This document shows, in pieces, positions 1 to 5,423 of a stretch of DNA of 10,459 nucleotides. The stretch is from positions 1 to 10,459 of the forward strand of contig CALFYQ010000186.1 of NCBI GenBank assembly GCA_937952085.1, in the 5' to 3' direction. Source of the DNA: an uncultured Paracoccaceae bacterium. Its GTDB lineage: Bacteria > Pseudomonadota > Alphaproteobacteria > Rhodobacterales > Rhodobacteraceae. How positions within the stretch are numbered: the first letter of the stretch is position 1; each line of letters begins with the position of its first letter. The notes beneath the pieces were generated by a model, which was not told where the DNA came from, did no database searches, and saw only the letters and a program-made list of their open reading frames with translations. The position numbers and the translations under genes are program-made.

Positions 1-41
1 AGGGCGAAGCTGGCGGCGCGTAGGGGGCGATGGGCGGGCAT
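1..41 (-). CDS. Possible 5' end of a minus-strand gene, cut by the left edge
   Basis: An ATG on the minus strand at 41-39 opens a frame that stays open to the left edge (13 full codons, reading MPAHRPLRAASFA). A GGAG ribosome-binding sequence (minus strand, 52-49) lies seven bases before it, which is the main support. The fragment is too short to identify and some codons are not the preferred ones, so this may be chance. If real, the gene lies downstream of guaA on the same strand, about 195 bases after the guaA stop. Confidence 0.25.
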   Translation of the reverse strand, partial: MPAHRPLRAASFA

Positions 42-166
42 TCTGCGTCTCCGTTCCTGAAGGCGCCTTCTTCGCCGCGCCCGAGGCGCGGTCAAGCGGA
101 TCGGCCGCGCGCGCAAGCCGTCGTGTGAAGGGCGTCACGGATCGTGAGATGGGGGGCGGACGGGCG

Positions 167-184
167 GCTTGAAACCCCGCAAGC
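167..184. repeat. Small inverted repeat downstream of guaA
   Basis: Arms GCTTG (167-171) and CAAGC (180-184) enclose eight bases, about 50 bases beyond the guaA stop. There is no run of T after the stem on either strand, so it does not look like a standard intrinsic terminator. The rest of bases 42-236 holds only a 12-base palindrome at 59-70 (GAAGGC/GCCTTC) and no supported gene. Confidence 0.25.
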
Positions 185-236
185 GACGACGTCAGCGGGC
201 CTCAACGCGGCCGCGCCTGGCGGGGCGCGCCCGGCC

Positions 237-1808
237 TCACTCCCATTCGATGGTGCCGGGGGGCTTCGAGGTCACGTCGTAAGTGACGCGGTTGATGCCC
301 TGCACCTCGTTGATGATGCGGGTCGCCGTCTCGCCGAGGAATTCGTGAGAGAAGGGGTAATAGTCCGCCGTCATGCCGTCGACCGAGGTCACCGCGCGCA
401 TCGCGCAGGCGTAGTCATAGGTGCGGTAATCGCCCATCACGCCGACGGTGCGGACGGGGAGGAGCGCGACGAAGGCCTGCCAGATCTCGTCATAGAGGCC
501 GTGCTTGCGGATCTGGTCGATGTAGATCGCGTCGGCGCGGCGGAGGATGGCGAGCTTTTCCTTCGTCACCTCGCCAGGGCAGCGGATGGCGAGGCCCGGG
601 CCGGGGAAGGGGTGCCGCCCGACGAGCCGCTCGGGCATCCCAAGCTCCCGCCCGAGGGCGCGGACCTCGTCCTTGAAAAGCTCGCGGAGCGGCTCCACCA
701 GCTTCAGGTTCATCCGCTCGGGGAGGCCACCGACATTGTGGTGCGACTTGATCGTGACGGAGGGGCCGCCGGAGAAGCTGACGCTCTCGATCACGTCGGG
801 GTAGAGCGTGCCCTGGGCGAGGAACTTCGCGCCGCCGATGGAGGTGGCGTGATGGTCGAAGACCTCGACGAAGAGGCGGCCGATGGTCTTCCGCTTCACC
901 TCGGGGTCGGAGACGCCGGAAAGCGCGCCGAGAAACCGCTCGCCCTCGTCGGAATGGATCAGCGGGATGTTGTAATGGTCGCGGAAGGTGCTCACGACCT
1001 CTTCCGCCTCGCCTTCCCGCATCAGCCCGGTGTCGACGAAGACGCAGGTGAGCTGGTCGCCGATGGCCTCGTGGATGAGGACGGCCGCGACCGAGGAATC
1101 GACGCCGCCCGAAAGGCCGCAGATCACCTTGCCGTCCCCGACCTGGGCGCGGATCGCCGCCACCGCCTGTTCGCGATAGGCGGCCATGGTCCAGTCGCCC
1201 GTGAACCCGGCGATGCGGACGAAGTTCTCGTAGAGCCGGGCGCCCATCGGCGTGTGGTGCACTTCCGGGTGGAACTGCACGCCATAGAAATGCCGCGCCG
1301 CATCCGCCACCACGGCGAAGGGCGCGTTCGGCGAGACGCCGTAGACCTCGAAACCGGGGGCGAGGCGGGAGACATGGTCTCCGTGGCTCATCCAGACCTG
1401 TTCGCGACCGGCGGCGAACCAGCCTTCCAGGAGGTCGAGATCGGTTCTCGGGGTGACATAGGCGCGGCCGAATTCGGCGGTGCCGTCGCCCCGCTCCACC
1501 TTGCCGCCGAGGAGATGCATCATCGCCTGCTGGCCGTAGCAGATGCCGAGGACGGGCACGCCGAGCTTGAACACTTCCTTCGGCGGCAGCGGCGCCCCTT
1601 CGGCGAAAACCGAGGCGGGGCCGCCGGATAGGACCACCGCCTTCGGCGCGAAATCGCGGAGGAAGGCGGCGTTCACCTTCTGGAACGGATGAATCTCGCA
1701 GTAGACGCGGAGTTCCCGGAGCCGACGCGCGATGAGCTGCGTCACCTGGCTGCCGAAGTCCACGATGAGGAGGCGCTGATGGCCGTCTGCGGGGTCGGGC
1801 GTCTTCAT
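237..1808 (-). CDS. guaA: GMP synthase (glutamine-hydrolysing)
   Basis: Converts XMP, ATP and glutamine to GMP in the last step of de novo guanine nucleotide synthesis, in the cytoplasm. The 523-residue product has the full family layout. The N-terminal class I glutamine amidotransferase domain (about 12-200) carries the nucleophile Cys90 in GICYGQQ and the His180/Glu182 pair in QFHPEVH. The ATP-pyrophosphatase domain (about 208-400) has the PP-loop SGGVDSS at 233-239. The C-terminal dimerisation domain ends in the family-typical PPGTIEWE. Length is normal for the family. The ATG at 1808 is fixed by an in-frame TAA four codons upstream. There is no recognisable Shine-Dalgarno sequence, and a CATAAT hexamer ends only eight bases before the ATG, so the transcript may be leaderless or nearly so. 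It is divergent from the 1921 small ORF. Confidence 0.98.
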   Translation of the reverse strand: MKTPDPADGHQRLLIVDFGSQVTQLIARRLRELRVYCEIHPFQKVNAAFLRDFAPKAVVLSGGPASVFAEGAPLPPKEVFKLGVPVLGICYGQQAMMHLLGGKVERGDGTAEFGRAYVTPRTDLDLLEGWFAAGREQVWMSHGDHVSRLAPGFEVYGVSPNAPFAVVADAARHFYGVQFHPEVHHTPMGARLYENFVRIAGFTGDWTMAAYREQAVAAIRAQVGDGKVICGLSGGVDSSVAAVLIHEAIGDQLTCVFVDTGLMREGEAEEVVSTFRDHYNIPLIHSDEGERFLGALSGVSDPEVKRKTIGRLFVEVFDHHATSIGGAKFLAQGTLYPDVIESVSFSGGPSVTIKSHHNVGGLPERMNLKLVEPLRELFKDEVRALGRELGMPERLVGRHPFPGPGLAIRCPGEVTKEKLAILRRADAIYIDQIRKHGLYDEIWQAFVALLPVRTVGVMGDYRTYDYACAMRAVTSVDGMTADYYPFSHEFLGETATRIINEVQGINRVTYDVTSKPPGTIEWE

Positions 1809-1816
1809 CGGCGCTG

Positions 1817-1843
1817 ATTATGGGGCGACGCGGATTCGCGCAA
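1817..1843 (-). promoter_or_regulatory. Candidate guaA promoter, close to the start codon
   Basis: On the minus strand, TTGCGC (1843-1838) and CATAAT (1822-1817) are separated by 15 bases, and CATAAT ends eight bases before the guaA ATG. The -10 match is good but the spacing is shorter than the usual 17. Initiation about seven bases downstream of CATAAT would fall at or next to the ATG, which fits the absence of a ribosome-binding site. This is inference from sequence only. Confidence 0.3.
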
Positions 1844-1870
1844 GGCGGCGGAACCGTTCGGGACGCTGGC

Positions 1871-1911
1871 CGTTTCGCATTTGCGTCTATCTATTGCAAC
1901 GCAGCGAAACG
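1871..1911. repeat. Nested dyad in the guaA / small-ORF intergenic region
   Basis: Perfect 8-base arms CGTTTCGC (1871-1878) and GCGAAACG (1904-1911) enclose a second pair TGCGT (1882-1886) and ACGCA (1899-1903). Folded as RNA this gives 13 base pairs with a three-base bulge (1879-1881) and a 12-base A/T-rich loop (1887-1898). The right arm ends on the first G of the GGAG ribosome-binding site of the 1921 ORF. It could be a double-stranded operator for the divergent genes or a 5' leader hairpin that controls translation of the small ORF. Confidence 0.5.
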
Positions 1912-1920
1912 GAGCGCCCG

Positions 1921-2055
1921 ATGAAGGATCTGGATACCCTGCTCGCGGATTTCGTGCGCGACAATTACCTGATCGACGGGCCGGTGCGCCCCAAGTCAGG
2001 CCCCTCGACGGAGACGTGCGCCGTTCCGGAGGCTCCGGCCGCCCGCGAGGCCTGA
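1921..2055 (+). CDS. Small hypothetical protein, 44 residues
   Basis: An ATG at 1921, preceded by GGAG (1911-1914) at six bases, opens a 44-codon frame ending in TGA. The product begins MKDLDTLLADFVRDNYLIDG, an acidic, probably helical segment, and ends in a Pro/Ala/Glu-rich tail with a single Cys at residue 33. It has no signal peptide or membrane segment. About 37 of 44 third positions are G or C, matching neighbouring genes, which supports coding. I do not recognise the family. It lies 109 bases before the methyltransferase on the same strand and divergent from guaA, so it could be co-transcribed with the methyltransferase. It could also be a leader peptide or a chance frame. Confidence 0.5.
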   Translation: MKDLDTLLADFVRDNYLIDGPVRPKSGPSTETCAVPEAPAAREA

Positions 2056-2073
2056 CCGAGCGGCCGCCAATGT

Positions 2074-2096
2074 CGCCGCCGCGCGCCCGGGCGGCG
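2074..2096 (+). repeat. GC-rich stem-loop between small ORF and methyltransferase
   Basis: Perfect 7-base arms CGCCGCC (2074-2080) and GGCGGCG (2090-2096) with a nine-base loop lie between the small ORF stop and the methyltransferase start. No T run follows, so it is not a clear terminator; it might reduce read-through or process a shared transcript. In DNA this GC-rich such stems also arise by chance. Confidence 0.25.
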
Positions 2097-2164
2097 CAAT
2101 CCGTCCGTCGCGCGCGGCGCCGCTTCGCTATCGAGAGGGCGGATCGGGTCGGCGGAGGGTTCAG

Positions 2165-3718
2165 ATGTCGGATGTCGCGGAAGCGGGGGCGGGACGCCGG
2201 TCCCGGGGCGGCGGCGGCGCGGCCCGTCGGGCGGAGCGCACGGCGCGGCGCATCGAGGCGGCGCGCTTCATCGAACGGCGCCTGCCGGTCATGGACATTC
2301 TCTCCGAAGAGGCGCTCTCGATCATCGAGTGGAACGCCGAGACGGTGCTGGAGGAGATCGGCGTCGCCTTCACCGACAACCCGGCGGCGCTGGACCTCTG
2401 GCGGCAGGCAGGCGCCGATGTGAGGGACGAGCGGGTGCGACTCCCCCGCGGCCTCGCCCGGACGCTCTGCTCCACCGCGCCCTCCCGCTTCACGCAGCAC
2501 GCGCGGAACCCCGAGCGGAACGTCGAGATCGGCGGAAAGACGACTGTATTCGCACCGGTCTACGGCCCGCCCTTCGTGCGAGACATGAACGGCGGCCGCC
2601 GCTATGCGACGATGGCCGATTTCGAGGCCTTCGTGAAACTCGGCTACATGTCGAAATGGCTCCACCACTCCGGCGGCACCGTCTGCGAGCCGACCGACAT
2701 CGCGGTGAACAAGCGCCATCTCGACATGATCCACGCCCATATGCGGCTTTCGGACAAGCCGTTCATGGGCTCTGTCACCGCGCCGGAGCGGGCGGCGGAC
2801 AGCGTGGCGATGTGCGAGATCCTCTTCGGCAAGGAGTTCGTCGCCGAGAACACGGTGATGACCTCGCTTATCAACATCAACTCCCCGCTGACGATGGACG
2901 GCGTGATGATGGGCGCGCTCGAAGTCTACGCCCGCGCCAACCAGGCCGCGATCGTCTCCCCCTTCATCGTCGGCGGCGCGATGGCGCCCGTCTCGGTGGC
3001 GGGGACGCTGACGCAGGTGCTGGCCGAGGTGCTGGCCGCCGTCGCCTATTCGCAGCTCGTCCGCCCCGGCGCACCGGTAATCTTCGGCGCCTTCGTCGCC
3101 TCGATCGACATGAATTCGGGCGCGCCCACCTTCGGCACGCCCGAAGCGACCAAGATCCTCTGGGGCGCGGGGCAATTGGCGCGGCGGATGAACCTGCCGT
3201 TCCGCTCCGGCGGCGGGCTCTGCGGCTCCAAGCTGCCGGACGCCCAGGCGGCTTTCGAAAGCGCCAACACCCTCAACGCCGCGCTGATGGGCGGGGTGAA
3301 TTTCATGCTTCACGCCTGCGGCTGGCTGGAGGGCGGGCTCGTCTCCTCGTTCGAGAAGTTCGTGATGGACGCGGACCAGCTCGGCGCGCTGCATTCCCTC
3401 GCCGAAGGGGTGGACATGTCGGAGAACGGCCAGGCGATGGACGCGATCCGGGAGGTCGGCCCGGGCGGGCACTATCTCGGCTGCGCCCATACCCAGGCCA
3501 ACTTCAAGACGGCGTTCTGGCGCTCCGACCTGCTCGACTACAAGCCGTTCGAGACCTGGGCGGAAGAGGGCGCGCGGGACACCGTCGCCCTCGCGGCCGC
3601 CCGCGTGGAGAGGCTCCTGTCCGACTACCAGGCGCCGGCGCTCGACGAGGGCGTTGCGGAGGGGCTGAACGACTTCGTGGCGCGGCGGAAGGCGTCGGAG
3701 CCCGACGCCTTCGTCTGA
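2165..3718 (+). CDS. MttB-superfamily methyltransferase, non-pyrrolysine
   Basis: The 517-residue product belongs to the trimethylamine methyltransferase (MttB) superfamily, whose members pass a methyl group from a quaternary or tertiary amine to a cognate corrinoid protein. After a basic N-terminal extension (about 1-40, with SRGGGG and many Arg) the family fold runs from LSEEALSIIEWNAETVLEEI (47-66) to about residue 490. Recognisable segments include PVYGPPFVRD (131-140), KWLHHSGGTVCEP (164-176), NINSPLTMDG (237-246) and SGGGLCGSKLPDAQAAFES (348-366). True trimethylamine MttB reads an in-frame TAG as pyrrolysine; here the frame is unbroken by TAG, so this is a non-Pyl homologue. Those characterised act on glycine betaine and related quaternary amines, and the substrate here cannot be assigned. 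GGAGGG (2154-2159) lies five bases before the ATG. No corrinoid protein or corrinoid reductase gene is in the window. Confidence 0.88.
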   Translation: MSDVAEAGAGRRSRGGGGAARRAERTARRIEAARFIERRLPVMDILSEEALSIIEWNAETVLEEIGVAFTDNPAALDLWRQAGADVRDERVRLPRGLARTLCSTAPSRFTQHARNPERNVEIGGKTTVFAPVYGPPFVRDMNGGRRYATMADFEAFVKLGYMSKWLHHSGGTVCEPTDIAVNKRHLDMIHAHMRLSDKPFMGSVTAPERAADSVAMCEILFGKEFVAENTVMTSLININSPLTMDGVMMGALEVYARANQAAIVSPFIVGGAMAPVSVAGTLTQVLAEVLAAVAYSQLVRPGAPVIFGAFVASIDMNSGAPTFGTPEATKILWGAGQLARRMNLPFRSGGGLCGSKLPDAQAAFESANTLNAALMGGVNFMLHACGWLEGGLVSSFEKFVMDADQLGALHSLAEGVDMSENGQAMDAIREVGPGGHYLGCAHTQANFKTAFWRSDLLDYKPFETWAEEGARDTVALAAARVERLLSDYQAPALDEGVAEGLNDFVARRKASEPDAFV

Positions 3719-3726
3719 ACGCGGCG

Positions 3727-4008
3727 TCAGGCCGCGCGCGGCCCCCGCTCGGCGAGAAGCGCCGCGAGCAGGCCGACATGGCGGCTCACCGAATAGGTGG
3801 CGGCGCAGGCGCGCCGTTCGCTCTCGCAGCCGGCCTCGGCGGCGGCCAGCGCCGCTTCGAGCGCCGGGCCGGCAAGGTTGAACATCTTCGGCAAGAGCCG
3901 CGAGAGATCGCGCTCCCGGCGGTAGATCCTGGCGCCGGCAGCGGCGGCGCGGGCGAGCAGTTTCGGTCGGCGGATCGGCTGGGGCAGGGTGGTCAACAGC
4001 GCCTCCAT
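3727..4008 (-). CDS. DUF6477 family protein
   Basis: A 93-residue soluble, Arg/Ala/Leu-rich protein of unknown function. The pattern RRPKLLARAA (13-22), YRRERDLSRLLP (29-40), then ESERR (62-66) and TYSVSRHVGLLAALLAE (71-87) matches what I recall of DUF6477, a small family typical of Rhodobacterales. I chose the ATG at 4008 because it places the RRP motif near the N-terminus as in the family. A TTG at 4059 in the same frame would add 17 residues, and neither start has a good ribosome-binding site. The gene converges on the methyltransferase (eight bases between stops) and is divergent from the DUF6456 gene, an arrangement I recall for these two families together. The function is unknown; the family name comes from memory, not a search. 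Confidence 0.78.
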   Translation of the reverse strand: MEALLTTLPQPIRRPKLLARAAAAGARIYRRERDLSRLLPKMFNLAGPALEAALAAAEAGCESERRACAATYSVSRHVGLLAALLAERGPRAA

Positions 4009-4118
4009 CGGTTGTGCGCCGATGAGGTTAGGCAGCTTTGGCGTGCGTTGCGCATTCAACCGCCAACCGCGCGCTTGTCGGTAATCCTATATAAATCAAT
4101 GGAAAAGCGTTCGCTCCG

Positions 4119-4133
4119 TTAATCGGCCGTTCA
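4119..4133 (+). promoter_or_regulatory. Degenerate CtrA-like site
   Basis: TTAA (4119-4122), seven bases, then TTCA (4130-4133) resembles the alphaproteobacterial CtrA site TTAA-N7-TTAA with one mismatch in the second half. It sits between the divergent DUF6477 and DUF6456 genes, 56 bases before the DUF6456 ATG. A one-mismatch match to an eight-base pattern is weak evidence, although this is one of the few A/T-rich stretches in the window (a TATATAAAT run lies at 4088-4096). Confidence 0.25.
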
Positions 4134-4164
4134 TCAACCCCCGATAGAACTCAATTCGTCTAAA

Positions 4165-4177
4165 AGTTGATTCAACT
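4165..4177. promoter_or_regulatory. Inverted repeat containing a GANTC site upstream of DUF6456
   Basis: AGTTGA (4165-4170) and TCAACT (4172-4177) form a perfect six-base dyad around one T, 11 bases before the DUF6456 start codon. The centre contains GATTC (4169-4173), a match to the GANTC target of the alphaproteobacterial methyltransferase CcrM. A further palindrome GGGTACCC (4181-4188) directly abuts the ATG. Autoregulation by the helix-turn-helix protein encoded next to it is a reasonable inference, not shown. Confidence 0.4.
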
Positions 4178-4188
4178 GCGGGGTACCC

Positions 4189-5316
4189 ATGACGACCGGA
4201 GACCATCTCGCATTGTGCGAGCGTCGGGCGAGTGCGGTTTTCGCCGCCAGCGGCGCGCCGAGATCCACCGATGTGGCCCTTTATCTGGCGCATGTCGGAG
4301 ACGGAATCCCGATGCGGGAGATCGCCCGGGCCAATGGCCGGCAGCCATCGACGGTGCTCCGCGCGATTCGCCGGGTCGAGTCGCTTCGCGACGATCCGGC
4401 GGTCGACGCCGCCCTCGCCGCGCTCGAAGCCGGCGCCGCCGGGAAGGACGCGCAGACCAGGAAGCCGAACATGCCCGCGCAGACCCGATCCCTTCTGCGC
4501 AACAACCGCCTCTCCGCGACCGAGCGCGCCGCACTCGAGGCGCTGGAAGCCGAAGGCGCTTTCCTCCTCGTCGCCATGGGCGCGGAGCGCGCGGGCGTGT
4601 TCGGCCCCGCCAACGGCTTTGCGCGGCCGCTCGTCCTGATCGCGGCCGAAGCGGCGCGCCGGCTGCATGCGGAGGACTGGCTGACCGTCACCCGCTCCAG
4701 CGAGGCCTCGCGCCGCTTCGCGTTGAGCGAGGCCGGGCGCGCGATGCTTCGGCGCCGGGCGGCCGAGTTGGCCCGGGCCGCCGCTCCCGCGGCCGGCTTC
4801 GGCGAGGCGCCCACCCCGTTCCTCGGCCAGCACCAGATGGCGGGGGAGCGGCGGGTTGCGAACCCGCATACCGGCGACATCGAGACGATCCGCGTCAATC
4901 TCGGCGAGTCGCCGCTCGGCTGGCTCTCCCGGCGGAAGGATGCGAACGGCGTCTGCCTCCTCTCGGCCATCGAGGTCGAGGCCGGAGAGAGGCTCCGGGA
5001 GGATTTCGAGCTCGCCGAAATCGGCCCGAAGGTCGGGCAGGACTGGAGCCGCTTTCTCGCCCCGGTCGACATGCCGTCCGGCCCGGGCCGCACGCCCTCC
5101 GAAGGCCCGATCGGCGCGCGGGACCGGTTCGCCAAGGCGGTGGCGGCGCTCGGCCCCGGCCTCGCCGACGCGGCGGTGCGAATCTGCTGCTTCCAGGAGG
5201 GGCTGGAGGCGACGGAGCGGCGGATGGGCTGGTCCGCCCGCTCCGGCAAGGTGGTGCTTAAGCTCGCGCTCCAGCGCCTCGCCGACCATTACGGCCTCGC
5301 CCGCCGCGCCGCCTGA
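4189..5316 (+). CDS. DUF6456 domain protein with helix-turn-helix
   Basis: A 375-residue predicted DNA-binding protein. Residues 41-66 (MREIARANGRQPSTVLRAIRR and flanks) look like a helix-turn-helix of the kind that decides response to repeated units. Residues 108-190 look like a winged helix: LSATERAALEALEAEGAFLL, then RRFALSEAGRAMLRR as the wing and following helix. Residues about 212-370 match the DUF6456 domain, with NPHTGDIETIRVNLGESPLGWL (225-246), CLLSAIEVEAGERLREDFE (256-274), GQDWSRF (283-289) and VRICCFQEGLEATERRMGW (330-348). It has no signal peptide or membrane segment. Start: ATG after GCGGGG (4178-4183), a weak ribosome-binding site. It probably acts as a transcription regulator, with the dyad just upstream a possible self-target. 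Targets and physiological role are unknown. Confidence 0.85.
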   Translation: MTTGDHLALCERRASAVFAASGAPRSTDVALYLAHVGDGIPMREIARANGRQPSTVLRAIRRVESLRDDPAVDAALAALEAGAAGKDAQTRKPNMPAQTRSLLRNNRLSATERAALEALEAEGAFLLVAMGAERAGVFGPANGFARPLVLIAAEAARRLHAEDWLTVTRSSEASRRFALSEAGRAMLRRRAAELARAAAPAAGFGEAPTPFLGQHQMAGERRVANPHTGDIETIRVNLGESPLGWLSRRKDANGVCLLSAIEVEAGERLREDFELAEIGPKVGQDWSRFLAPVDMPSGPGRTPSEGPIGARDRFAKAVAALGPGLADAAVRICCFQEGLEATERRMGWSARSGKVVLKLALQRLADHYGLARRAA

Positions 5317-5323
5317 CCCCTGC

Positions 5324-5349
5324 GCGGCGCCCGGGCCGCCGGGCGCCGC
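5324..5349 (+). terminator. Strong stem-loop after the DUF6456 gene
   Basis: Perfect 10-base arms GCGGCGCCCG (5324-5333) and CGGGCGCCGC (5340-5349) with a six-base loop begin seven bases after the DUF6456 stop. With one bulged A the stem extends by two pairs (5322-5323 with 5351-5352). The run that follows is A6 (5355-5360), not T, so it is not a classical intrinsic terminator for the plus strand. It may stop or protect the DUF6456 transcript 3' end in another way. Confidence 0.4.
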
Positions 5350-5361
5350 AGCGCAAAAAAT

Positions 5362-5391
5362 CCTTTCGCATTGCGACAATTCGCGGAAAGG
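5362..5391. promoter_or_regulatory. Dyad upstream of the purine permease
   Basis: CCTTTC (5362-5367) and GAAAGG (5386-5391) form an outer dyad; inside the left part TCGCA (5366-5370) and TGCGA (5372-5376) form a second dyad around one T. The block lies 33-62 bases before the permease ATG. The TTTCGCA-T-TGCG portion resembles a sequence in the guaA upstream region. I read it as a candidate repressor site; no convincing -35/-10 pair is visible around it. Confidence 0.35.
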
Positions 5392-5423
5392 TGCTCCCGT
5401 CGGCTAGCGAGGGGAGCTGCGCC

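Noticed and set aside
1..60. Plus-strand frame open from the edge to TGA at 58-60, as the tail of an upstream gene
   Set aside because: Its 19 codons include AGG and CGA, unlike the window's preferred codons, and no tail motif is recognisable.
144..1631. Plus-strand open frame of 495 codons
   Set aside because: It is antisense to guaA, whose motifs are complete. The frame is open because of high GC; the translation is low-complexity and matches nothing.
1805..3490. Minus-strand open frame of 561 codons
   Set aside because: It is antisense to the methyltransferase gene and the small ORF; the Arg/Gly/His-rich translation has no family resemblance.
2165..3718. Pyrrolysine-containing MttB
   Set aside because: The frame has no internal TAG and the equivalent region (348-366) reads straight through.
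2329..4122. Plus-strand open frame of 597 codons
   Set aside because: It is a shifted frame of the methyltransferase that runs across its stop and over DUF6477; composition is Arg-rich shadow coding.
4181..4188. GGGTACCC palindrome abutting the DUF6456 ATG as an operator
   Set aside because: An eight-base palindrome is common by chance, and part of it is needed as the weak ribosome-binding region.
4096..5379. Minus-strand open frame of 427 codons
   Set aside because: It is antisense to the DUF6456 gene and crosses the promoter region and stem-loop on either side; no recognisable domain.
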